NCBI RefSeq assembly: GCF_963169125.1
Contig: NC_084794.1
Coordinates: 117,342,358 to 117,406,357, forward strand
From: Humulus lupulus
Lineage: Eukaryota > Streptophyta > Magnoliopsida > Rosales > Cannabaceae
Direction: 5' to 3'
DNA: 64,000 nt
Shown in pieces: positions 42,646 through 53,313 of this stretch. The translations under genes and the position numbers were made by a program. Within the stretch, counting starts at the first letter, position 1. Each line of letters starts with the position of its first letter. Under the pieces are notes generated by a model. That model made no database searches and was not told where the DNA came from. It saw only the letters and a list, made by a program, of their open reading frames with translations.

Positions 42646-44527
42646 ATGAATCGCTCTGATTATAGGGGAGGTGACAACCATTCGGACTCAGATACATCAA
42701 CCCTGCAGCCAATCGAGACTCCTCAGAACAGCGATTCCTCATCAAAATCGTCCACCAGTTGTACCCCAGAGGGCCGCCTTTGCCGCTTCAAGCAGATCCT
42801 TCCCCGCTCAGCCTTGTACCTTCTCCATGAGGAACAGTTTCTTCAATAAGCTTCCCAGTCGACGATGAGGGTGAGGAAATCTAACAGACTTCCCCAGGAC
42901 CAAGATCCACAAGTTGCCCGCATAGCGGTGCAGAAGGTGGTGGAGCGCAGTCACGCCCGCACTGCAACTCCTTCAGGAGAACCCTCTCAGAAGTTTGCCA
43001 CCGTGATCCAGAACTTGGCTGTTCAAAAGCCACAGAAGGGGGGAGGAGAAGAACCTTCCTGGTTCATTGCCGAAGCTTCAAAGCTTAATCCCGCTTCGTT
43101 CCACAAACACATCGAGGCTTTGGGTTTGAGCGGGGCGAACGTGATATGCCCGGGCTCTCACCAGAGAGCCAATAGGCCTGGTGACTGACCAGTTTTCTCC
43201 TGGAACCTCTCCGCTTTCTCATAGGCCTGGAGACCTTGTCATTAGGGAGCCTTAGCCTCAGCCTCAGCGCAGATCTGCTATTCCCGCTCAGTCTGGGAAA
43301 GGAAAGGCCATCCAGATTGAGAGAGAACTCAGCTCAACTTCGGACGACGAGGATGAGTTCATTGACCAGATTCTCAACTCAGGTCTAGTAACCATAGGAA
43401 TAAGTTTAATAACTTGGTGATTCGAGACTAACAAAATTGTAGTAGTAATATACTCATCTACATTTTATTATGTTTATATCTCTAACAACTTTGTGTTTTC
43501 CTCTATTGCAGATCCAGATATGTTCAGGCAGTGCATTTCTTCCGCTCCAAAGAGGAAAGTTGGCGATGGAAGTGGCTCCACGCCCCCGAGGAAGATTCCG
43601 AGGGCAGTGCTACCCAACCGAGGGAGACAACCCGAGGGGTCAACTACACTTCCACCGTTAACTCCTTCATCACTTCCTCCATCAGCGAGCCTAACTCCCC
43701 CAGGCCCGTCAGGCCCGAGTGAGGCACTTCGAGCTGCTCATACCAAGCACAGGGGGTCAGCTGATCAGACCCTCCGCGACGCATCAACAATTCAAAGCTT
43801 TGAATCTCTTCCTCGGCTTAGCGTCGATGTTGTCCTAGATAGAGGGATTGCTCAGCTGACACACGTAAGTACTCCACCATAAGATAGATTGTTACTTACG
43901 TTAATGCTTTGTAGTAACTTTTTGTTTTTCATGCAGACGCTTATGACCTTCTGTCACGCCCAGCAGCGGTCGGTTGATTACAAAGAGTTGATCAAGGTAC
44001 TGAATGATCAACTGGTGGATGCCCAAGCTAAAGTAGAGACTCTAACTGCCTCAGAAAAAGACTCCAAATCCAAGTTGGAGCAGGCAGAGAAGACCGTGGC
44101 TGAAAAGGATGAGTCTCTTAGGAGACTATCTGATGAGAATCAGCAGCAAGTTCAAACCAACTAGTCCTTGACCGCTCAACTGGAGAAGCTGACCCTTGAG
44201 AATAAGGAGTTAGCTCGTGAGAATGAGGGACTAATCAGCGAGAATGAATAGTTGAAACAAGAGAAGAAGTTTGATTTAACTCGCTACGAGGAGGCTAGCT
44301 TCGACTGCTTTTATCAGATCTGGAAACTGAATAAACCTCTCAAGCTCGATTTTTTCACCAAGGAGGTTCAGGCAGAGGAGCTTGCTAGATGCGAAGCAAG
44401 GGCTACTGAGGAAGCTGCCAATCCTCCTGGCCCTACACCAGCCTCCTCTACATTATCATTCCGAGCAAGAGGAGCAGCTAAGGCCGAGGAGGGGGTTGAT
44501 CAACCCACCAGAGAAGCACGCCAGTGA
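42646..44527 (+). pseudogene. Tat3 antisense spliced gene (coiled coil, domain-poor N-terminus)
   Basis: ATG at 42646 (MNRSDYRGGDNHSDSD) directly follows the leader intron. Exon 1 runs to 43382 with stops near 42847, about 43186 and 43248; the Transposase_28-like domain of the Tat1 and Tat2 copies is not visible. Intron 43383-43511 (CAG|GTCTAG to TTGCAG) and intron 43865-43936 (CAC|GTAAGT to ATGCAG) both keep phase. The middle exon starts DPDMFRQCISSAPKRKV and is Pro/Ser-rich. The last exon is a Lys/Glu/Gln heptad region (LNDQLVDAQAKVETLTASEK) with stops near 44162 and 44249, then CFYQIWKLNKPLKLDFF and a tail ending REARQ-stop at 44527. Homologous to 1913-2756 and 24164-26920. Confidence 0.78.
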
Positions 44528-45503
44528 CTCCTCATCCTGTTATAGCACACCTGCATGACTAGTTGTAGTCTTACTATTTTTTATCATAGTTTATTTTATT
44601 TTGTATACTTTTGCTCGTGAGAATGAGCAATTTGACACTTGCACTTTACTTTTCTTTTTTTGACTTAGCTCTAAACTTTTAAGTCTTTATTGTGAATAGT
44701 AAAGTTCCTATATGCCTTAAATTTCACATGAGTATTTAGTTTTCTAACTTAGAAATTCTAAACATTTCATAAGTCCATACTAAATATACTTCCTCATGCT
44801 CTTCTTGCTCTAACTTTTTATGAGCATAACTTATATTATTACACGAATATCTATTTCTAACTTAAAATTTTTAAAAATTCTAAGTTACTTAAGCTTTGTC
44901 AAACAAGTTAGCCTAATGGCCTTTTTAGACTTCCAAATGTACAAGTCATCCCAAAAATAGATATCTTTGCTCGTGCTCTTATTGCCTGTGTTGAAGTACA
45001 AACTAGTATACCCTAGTGCCCCCCAAGTGATTGAGGGTTGAAAAATCCTTGATCACTTGCTACTTGACCAAATTTGTCCGAGCAGTTATTACTCGTGAAA
45101 CACATAAAATATACAAACATATTTCAGTAGTTGACCACTACAAAAACATTATTTAAACGTTGGTCATTCACCTCATGATACCGACCAGTTGAACACTGTC
45201 CGGTATATATTTACACTTAGTTTTTAGAAGACCTATTTTGTTCAAATCATAATGACAGTTGAACACTGCCAATCAAGAATAATCAACACATATGCAAAAT
45301 TTGTAGCAAGATTCGACCACGCTGCGCGTGATCTCTTTTATTACTCGTAATAATAAATGACAAAACGTGTCTAACAACGAGTTCCAAACAAAATAACATT
45401 GTTCAAAATAATGTGACTGGGTAGCAAATAACCAGTTCACAAACAAAAAATTTAAATAGCAAGTTAAGCACTTGATACAAAGCTACTACTCTGCAAGCAG
45501 TAT
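44528..45503. other. Tat3 spacer between antisense gene and pol, with internal polypurine motif
   Basis: AT-rich convergent spacer. Minus strand CTCAATCACTTGGGGGGCACTAG at 45013-45035 nearly repeats the true polypurine tract. TGATCACTTGCTACTTGACC-type words recur, as in the Tat1 spacer. No gene seen. Confidence 0.65.
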
Positions 45504-46600
45504 TTATTGATAATATTTCCTCAAGTGCTCACCATTCCAGTAGTTCCTGATCAGCTCTCCATTCAACCGAGCAAGCTTGTAGGTGCCAGGTGGCAAGACT
45601 TGCTCAATTTGATACGGTCCTTCCCAGTTTGGTCCTAGCACACCAGCTGTTAGGTCTCTAACAAACACCTTTCTTAGGACCAAATTTCTGACCTGGAACT
45701 TTCGATCTCGCACTTTGGAATTGAAGTAGCGCGCCACTTTTTGCTGGTGGCAGCAACTCTCAGGTTTGCCTCCTCTCTTCTCTCCTCGAGAAAGTCCAAG
45801 GATTCTGCTAGCAACTGATGATTCTCCTCTTGGTTGTACATGGTCCTTCTATGAGATGGGGGGTCTGTCTCCACAGGTATCATGGCCTCATACCCATATG
45901 CCAAAGAAAATGGGGTATGTCCAGTTGCTGTCCGAGCAGTAGTCCTGTACGACCAAAGGACTTCTGGTAATTCTTCCGCCCAAGCACCCTTAGCTCGCTC
46001 CAGACGCTTTTTCAGAGTGTCCTTCAGTGTCTTGTTTACCGCTTCAACCTGCCCATTGGCTTGCGGATGGGCTACCGAGGAGAAAATTTTTGTGATGCCA
46101 TGCCGAGTGCAAAAATCAATAAATATGTCGCTATCAAATTGGGTGCCGTTGTCAGATACTATCTTTTTAGGTAGACCACAGCGACATATTATGTTCTTAA
46201 CCACAAAGTCCAATACTTTCTTCGAAGTGATCGTGGCTAATGGTTCGGCCTCAGTCCACTTAGTGAAATAATCTACCGCAACCATCGCAAACTATACTCC
46301 TCCTTTTCCTTTGGGCAACTTCCCGATCAGATCAATACCCCACACTGCAAAAGGCCATGGACTTTGCATTTGCTTCAAGACATTTGGGGGCGCTCTGGGC
46401 ACTTTAGAAAATCTTTGGCATTTGTCACACCTCCTCATGTATTCCATAGAGTCCTCGTTCATGGTAGGCTAGAAAAATCCTTGCCTCAAGATCTTTTTAG
46501 ATAGACTCTGCCCCCCAGCATGATCTCCACAAAACCCTTCATGCACCTCAGCTAATAAATTCTTTGACTGGTCGGGTGTTATGCACCCGAGTAGAGGTAA
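45504..46600 (-). pseudogene. Tat3 integrase
   Basis: HHCC finger: HEGFCGDHAGG near 46545 and CDKCQRF near 46420. Core: WGIDLIGKLP (first Asp), a stop just before FAMVAVDYFTKW (near 46286), VSDNGTQFDSD (second Asp) and HPQANGQVEAVNK (Glu) in the 46285-45674 frame. A frameshift near 45730 leads to 45737-45504, FNSKVRDRKFQVRN...GPNWEGPYQIEQV...NGEHLRKYYQ. A stop also follows LRQGFF near 46469 where related copies have Trp. It is close to the Tat1 integrase over its whole length. Confidence 0.92.
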
Positions 46601-48740
46601 GGAATACCCTCTTCTATACAACACCCCATCCACCATGGTGTACCTAATAGCTTGCCTCATAATCTTCCTTGCTTCATTACATTCCACTGGGAGGGTCCCT
46701 TGCTCAAGGTAAGCAATGATGGGAGTCATCCAGGTGTCGGCTATCGTGATCGGCATGGCCTCTTGTTTATCAATGCTCGGCTCCGCCAAGTATTCTACCG
46801 GTACTATATTCAGAGTTTCGGCATCTTTTGCACTAGCAAGCTTTGCTAGAGCATCTGCATTAGAATTCTGCTCCCGTGGTACTAGCTTGATGGTATACTC
46901 CTCAAACTGTGCTAGCAAATCTTTAGTCTTGTTTAAGTATGCCACCATGCGTAGGCCCCTTGCCTGGTATTCCCCCAATACCTGGTAGACCACCAATTGG
47001 GAATCGCTATTTACTTCCACCGACCGGGCACGTACATCTCTAGCCAGTCGCAAGCCTGCTAGGAGGGCCTCATATTCCGCCTCATTGTTAGAAGCATTGA
47101 ATCTGAATCTCAATGCACAATGAATTCGATGCTTCTCTGGTGTGACTAATATAATCCCAGCTCCTGAATGATGCTCATTCGACGACCCATCAACAAAAAG
47201 TTGCCAAGTAGGAATTTCTTCTTTCTGCCCAGTTACACTCTCTTGCTGGTCGGGAACATCAGCGATTCCGGTACACTCAGCGATGAAATCTGCCAAAGCT
47301 TGACCTTTAATAGCAGTCCTTGGCTAGTACTTGATTTCAAATTGGCCTAGCTCAACCACCCATTTAAGTAGACGACCAGACGACTCCGGCTTCTGTAGGA
47401 CTTAGCGTAGAGGCTGGTTAGTAAGGACCTTAATGGGATGTGCTTGGAAGTATGGCCGCAATTTTTGTGATGCGAGTACCAAGCAGTAAGCCAACTTCTC
47501 AATCACGGGATACCGGGACTCCGCTCCTATCAATCGCTTGCTAACATAATACACCGGGTGCTGCACTCTATCCTCCTCACGCACTAAGGCAGCACTAACA
47601 GCATGCTCCATGACTGCTAGGTGGAGAAATAGGTCTTCTCCATCAACTGGCTTAGAAGAACAGGAGGTTCGGCCAAATGCTCCTTTATGGCCTGGAAAGC
47701 TTGTTCACATTCTGCGGTCCACTCAAACTTCTTGCCTCCTCTAAGCAGGTTAAAAAACGGGACGCACTTGTCCGTTGATTTCGAAACGAACCTGCTAAGA
47801 GCTGCAATCCGCCCAGTCAAGCTTTGCACATCCTTAATTTTAGCTGGAGATTTCATTTCAATGAGGGCCTTGATCTTCTCTGGGTTTGCCTCTATTCCTT
47901 GGGAGTTCACAATAAACCCAAGAAATTTTCCAGAACCCACTCCAAATGAACACTTGAGGGGGTTTAACTTCATGTTGTATTTCCTGAGTATTGCGAAGCA
48001 CTCCTCTAAGTCTCGCACGTGCCCCTCAGCTTCCTTTGACTTCACCAGCATATCGTCTACGTACACCTCCATGCTCTTGCCGATTAAGTCACGAAACATA
48101 CCATTCACCAAGTGTTGATAGGTAGCTCCTGCATTCTTCAATCCGAAGGGCATGACCCTATAGCAGTATAGCCCTATATCTGTTCAGAAGCTGGTATGCT
48201 CTTCATCAGGAGGATGCATGCTGATCTGGTTGTACCCCGAATATGCATCCATAAAGGACAAGGTTTCATGACCAGAGGTTGCATCTACCAACTGGTCTAT
48301 TATCGGTAAAGGAAAGCAATCCTTCGGGCATGCTTTGTTTAGATCAGTAAAATCTACACAAGTCCTCCACTTTCCATTGGGTTTGGGCACCAACACTGGG
48401 TTTGACACCCAAGCAGGGTAGTATGCCTATCTGATAAACCCATTCTCCTTCAATCGCTCTACCTCCTCCTTAAGAGCTTTTGCTCGATCCTTGTCAAGCA
48501 ATCTCTTCTTCTGCTGCACTACTGGATAGCTTTCATCCACATTGAGCACGTGGCTGATCACAGTTGGTGAGATACCCACCATATCCTTGTGAGACCAGGC
48601 GAAGACATCTTGATTTCTTCGCAAGAATTCTATCAACTGTGCTCTCACCTCTGCTTTCAACTTTTTCCCAATCTTGACCCCTCTCGTCGAGTCATTCTCA
48701 TCTATAGGGACCTCCTCTAACTCCTCGAACGGTCCCACAT
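46600..48740 (-). pseudogene. Tat3 reverse transcriptase and two RNase H domains
   Basis: From 48738 the linker has AWSHKDMVGI. RT motifs: VLVPKPNGKWRTCVDFTDLNKACPKD (48408 region), SFMDAYSGYNQ, MPFGLKNAGATYQ, catalytic YVDDMLVKSK near 48075-48050, LGFIVNSQGIEANPEK. The first RNase H spans 47760-47400 (KKFEWTAECEQAF; AALVREEDRVQHPVYY) across a frameshift near 47640. The second, archaeal-type RNase H follows (WQLFVDGSSNEHHSGAGI, NNEAEYEALLAGLRLA, NSDSQLVVYQVLGEY, NSNADALAKLA; about 47220-46850). Stops occur near 48427, 48184, 47402 and 47330. The double RNase H marks it as Tat lineage. Confidence 0.93.
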
Positions 48741-48798
48741 CACTTTCATAATCCCCAAAGCGAGGATCAAAATCCCTTCCCTCGCTTTGGGCAACGCC

Positions 48799-49740
48799 CT
48801 ATTTGGTGACTTCATCACCGGATGGGGTCTTCTGCTCTTTTAAACCAAGAGTGCTCTCCTGGCCACACTCATCTAACATCTCTTCTTCAGTTACAACTGC
48901 AAGACTCTGGTCGACATCCATCTTGTCTACCTCCTCTCTCTCAACACATACAATCATGTTGTTCTCCTTGGCCCCTTTCTTCGCCTTGGCTACCGAGGCA
49001 TTATAGCACTCCCTAGCCTCCCTTTGGTCTCCTTGGACACAGCCTATGCCAGCACTGGTCGGGAATTTCATGGAAAGGTGCCAGATTGAAACTACCGCAT
49101 GCAAGTTGGTGAGTAGTGGTCGACCAATAACCACATTGTAGGCGGTCGGGCAGTCAACAATCAAAAACTCAGTCATTAAGTTTTCATGCTTGGGAGATTC
49201 CCCCGTCGTGACTGGTAACTTGATTGTCCCAGATGGTGACAATCCTTCTCCAGTAAAGCCATAAATGACTTGAGAGCACGGCTTTAAGTAATTGACAGAT
49301 AGCTTCATTTTCTCGAAGGAGGACTTATAGATAATGTTTACAGAGCTCCCTATATCGACCAAACACCTCTTCACCTTCATATTAGCAATTTGGCCTATCA
49401 CAACAAGAGGGTCATTATGAGGATACCTCACGTGTTTAGCATCTTCTTTAGTGAAAGTGAGGGACTCACTTTCATATCTTGGGTTCTTTGTTGGTCGCTC
49501 CTCCACCGTCATAACTTCGGAGGTAGATGCCGCATCCAACTCATGACGAAGGGTGCGAGCATAGCTCTCCCTCGCCTTGTTGTTGTCTCCAACAAGATGT
49601 GGTCCTCCACATATAGTATCTAGTGTGAAGTCCACAGGTTCGGGTTGCAAAGGTGGGGACCGTTGCCGCTTGAACCCAGGATTATTGTTGCTCCCCTCTC
49701 CTTGGGTCTTCTCCGCTCGGTACTTTTTTAGCTTCCCCAA
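48799..49740 (-). pseudogene. Tat3 protease region
   Basis: A 313-residue frame from the region after the zinc knuckle through the retropepsin domain: TICGGPHLVG, RYPHNDPLVV, active-site loop CLVDIGSSVNIIY (D-I-G in place of D-T-G or D-N-G), YGFTGEG, AYNVVIGRPLL. A stop at 48799 breaks the polyprotein before the RT linker. The altered active-site triad would be expected to weaken or abolish proteolysis. Confidence 0.87.
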
Positions 49741-49776
49741 CTGGAGGAGGAACTCTGTCTCATCTTTGAGATGATT

Positions 49777-51774
49777 TCACTCATTCGTGTCATGACCATA
49801 GTCTCCATGGAAGCGGCAGAATTTGGTCATATCTCTTTTACTCATCTCCTTCTTGATTGGTGGGGGTTTCCGGTAAGGGACCTCTTGATGACTAGCCAAA
49901 TAGATCTCTGCTCGGCTCGCCGATAGAGTGGTGTAGTTGGTAAATCGAGGTTCAAACTTCGTTGGCTTGTCGTTTGGTCCCGACTTAGCCTTCTTCTCAT
50001 TGTGGCGATCAGACCCGTTATTCCCACGTTTCTTACCGCCATTCTGATCATTCCCACCATTCTTGGGGGGATCATTCGACCCGCTTGGATTGTTCAATCC
50101 ATTTTCTCCCTTCTCAATTGCATCATCCAACTTCATATACTTATCTGCCCGGTCTAAAAACTACTGTAAAGTTGAAATTGGATGGCGATGGATGCTGTCC
50201 CACAAAGGACTTCGATAGATAATACCGGAAGAGATTGCCACCATCTTCCCCTCATCTCCAACTGTGGTAGCTCGGTTAGCTTCTCTCATGAACCTTTGAA
50301 TGTAATTCTTGAGGGACTCATCTTTACCCTGCCTAATATCCACCAAGTGAATGGCATAAACAAGAGGGGTTCAGGCAGTACTAAACTGCCTACAAAACTC
50401 CTTCCTAAAACTCTCCCAAGAGGTGATGGAGTCTGGTTTGAATTTCCAGTACCACTCCTGGGCAGTGTCTGACAACGTGGTGGGGAAGACTTTGCAGCGG
50501 TAGTCATCACTCACCCCGAGCAGCTCCATCTGATCTTCAAATTTCCCAACGTGTCTTACCGGGTCTGCCTTTTCTGTATAAACTGGCAGTACCGGTGCTT
50601 TATATTTCTTTGGTGGTTGAGCTGCTCTAATTCGAGCACAAAAAGGGCTACCACTCCTGTGGTCTATCGGATCAATCGCAGTTGGTTGTTTTGACAAACT
50701 TTGGGCTGTCGCTGTCAAAGCATCAAGCTGGGCTTGGATGCCTGGGGCCACTGCTGGAGACTCACTTTCGGGACCGCCTGGTTGGGCACTCCTATCTGGA
50801 AAACCATCATCGAGTATTTCTACTCGACTGGTAGGACAGATTGGCTCTTGCCCTTCGACCGGGCCAGTCCTCCTTCTATCATCAATGACGTCCCTCAGGT
50901 CCTTCTGAGCAGTGTTCTTTCCCAACCGGTCGAACACCGTACTCCAAGTCTTCTCGGAAGGTCTGCTGGGTGGAGCGTGCTCCTTGCCATTGCACTGGTT
51001 GGGATGCCGTGGTGGCTTTCCTGTTTGAGCTGGTCGATCCTCTCCTCCTCGTTGGTTATTATTCTTCTCCTTCGAACGGTTGGTGTGATGACTGTCAGCT
51101 TCATCACGCCCATGCCCATCTTTGAAGTGGGAAGTCTCATTGCCACGAGGAGCTCTATTGTGCTCCTGCTCAGAAGGTGTTTTCTTACTGCCTGACCTAT
51201 GACTCCCTGACCTGGAAGTCTCTGATCGGTGACTCTTTGAGGGGGTTTTGGAGCTCCCCCTTTGAGTTGAGGCAGTGCGTGATCAGACTCCATCCTCCTC
51301 ATGACCAGGTGGGTTACCACCACCCCTGCCTGGTCTATCAGTTTTCTTACGACCAGCTTCTGTGGTCCTTGCCTCTGGGGTGGCTACCACTCCAGGTGCC
51401 GCCTGGGCATTGGCTCGGGTCAGTTGCGTAGCTGCCTCCAGAGCGAGTGCAGCTTTGCGATGTCGCCTGTCGGCCTCCTCCTGCTGTCGACGGATCTCCT
51501 CACTCCTAGCGTCCATCTCCCGTTTCTGCTGCTCGAATGCGGCATTCTACCTAGCCATTTCCTTAGCAAACGCCTCCTGCCTGGCGTTGAACTGAGCCAT
51601 CTCCTCCTGGAATGCGCTCATGGCCTCCTGGAGCTCTTCAACTTCTGGAGCTACATCCTCGAGCACGACTCTAGGCTCAGTTTCACGATCTTGAACGATG
51701 GGACCTTCCGATCTAGCATGCTCCTTAAAGGAACCCGTCTTCTTGGAGGCTGCAGTGGTGTTCTTAGGTGCCAT
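49777..51774 (-). pseudogene. Tat3 gag
   Basis: Starts MAPKNTTAASKKTGSFKEH (ATG 51774). A Glu/Gln-rich N-terminal coiled coil (EELQEAMSAFQEEMAQFNARQ, EEIRRQQEEADRRHRK) is broken by stops near 51547 and 51283. The Arg/Ser/Gly-rich stretch and capsid core follow in 50937-50371: PVRHVGKFEDQMELLGVSDDYRCKVF, AQEWYWKFKPDSITSWESF. Stops lie near 50371 and 50161. The nucleocapsid knuckle CRFHGDYGHDTNE lacks its last Cys because TGC has become TGA (49777-49779). Otherwise the layout is normal. Confidence 0.9.
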
Positions 51775-51808
51775 ATTGTTTCAGGGACTGTCTGTTCTTC
51801 TCTTCAGG

Positions 51809-51828
51809 CTCTCAATGAAAGCACCAAA
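51809..51828 (-). other. Tat3 primer binding site
   Basis: Minus strand TTTGGTGCTTTCATTGAGAG next to the 5' LTR, the same motif as in Tat2. Primer tRNA not assigned. Confidence 0.75.
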
Positions 51829-51829
51829 A

Positions 51830-53313
51830 TGTTGACTGTGTTTTTAGCCAACGACGTGAGAACGTCAATAACGACAAACCTTCAAGAGAATTTAAATGAC
51901 ACAGACAGTTTAATCAAGAAAAGTAAATAACATAAGATTTTATAGTGGTTCAGCCCCGTTCAGTCGGTAATAGCCTAATCCACTTAGAGATTTTATTACT
52001 TTATCTACACTCAAGATCAGATGAACTAGTGTCAACTGAGTTTCTTCAGTGTAAATTTTCAGGAATACAAAAAGGGTTCTCTCTCAAGGAAAACGTACTT
52101 TCTCTCTCTAGAACTTAGACCAAATCTCAAAATTGTCAAAAGTCCTTTTCTGATCCCATTCACCCTCTATTTATAGGCTTGGGATCCTAAACTGATATCC
52201 CTCTAGGATCGGGATATTCTATTATTTATATTATATTTAAATTACACAAAATATTCAAAATACAACAGATTCCTCAATTTGAGTGAGGAATGAGAGATTC
52301 CCGCGATGCCCAGACCGATTCTTGCTGAAGCCATTTCTGGGAATTTGGCGTAGTCTAGTCCATTTGTTTGACGAATATCTTCTTCTGATCGGACATATGC
52401 ATGCTGGACACCTGCATACGGACCATACCCCTTAAACTCTCTTCAGATCAAAGTCCGACCAATCACTTTTTGGGCTCACCTCCGGACCATAGCCTTGGGG
52501 TCTCCTCGGACCAAGTTCCGACCACACCCTCATGGGTGCCCCTCGGACCAAGGTCCGAGCCACACTCTCCTTGACTCTCCTCGGACCAAGGTCCGAGCCA
52601 CACTCTCCTTGGCTCTCTTCGGACCAAGGTCCGAGCCACACTCTCCTTGGCTCTCCTCGGACTAAGGTCCGAGCCACCCTCCTTGGCTCTCCTCGGACTA
52701 AGGTCCGAGCCATTCCTTCCTTGGCTCCCCTCGGACTAAGGTCCGAGCCACCCCCCTTGGCTCTCCTCGGACTAAGGTCCGAGCCATGCATGGGGCTTCT
52801 CCTCGGACATGGGTCCGAGTCCATCTCTTAGGGCACTTCTCGGACTAGGGTCCAAGCCAATCATCTGTGGCCTCTCCTCGGACTAGGGTCCGAGCATACC
52901 ATTTGGGGCATCTCCTCAGACTAGGGTCCGAACCAATCACTTGGACACTCCTCGGACTAGGGTCCGAGCCAATCACTTGGGGCATTCCTCGGACTAGGGT
53001 CCGAGCCAATCACTTGGGGCATTCCTCGGACTAGGGTCCGAGCCAATCACTTGGACACTCTCCTCGGACTAAGGTCCGAGCCATGCATGTGGCCTCTCCT
53101 TGGACTAGGGTCCGAGCCCATCACCTGGACTCCTCGGACCAAGGTCCGACTAGGCACACCCTAGCCCAAGTACTCTCCTCGGGTGCGCTTGGCTTGGGAA
53201 TGACATCTCTCAAGCAGTCTATATTGGGCTACTGCTAAGCCAGATCACTCAACTATTCCATGCCACTTGTCAATTCTATTGGCACATCATCATTTTCAAA
53301 TTTTGGGATAACA
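51830..53313 (-). repeat. Tat3 5' LTR
   Basis: 1484 bp, partner of 39678-41161. TATA box on the minus strand near 52165-52180 (CCTATAAATAGAGGG). It contains the hairpin array at 52487-53147. A few percent of sites differ from the partner, and the array has different unit order in its second half. Confidence 0.96.
52487..53147. repeat. Hairpin tandem array in Tat3 5' LTR
   Basis: About 19 units of the CTCGGAC...GTCCGAG inverted repeat. Compared with 40335-40995 one CCAATCACTTGTGG-linked unit is missing and extra CCAATCACTTGGGGCATTC-linked units are present near 52960-53045, while total length is the same. Confidence 0.92.

Larger units (their letters stand above)
39678..53313 (-). mobile_element. 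Tat3, complete Ty3/gypsy (Tat lineage) element
   Basis: 13,636 bp on the minus strand: 5' LTR 51830-53313, PBS, gag-pol 51774-45504, internal polypurine motif, antisense spliced gene on the plus strand (42646-44527), polypurine tract, 3' LTR 39678-41161. TSD CTCAA is at 39673-39677 and 53314-53318. Both LTRs are 1484 bp. Confidence 0.97.
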
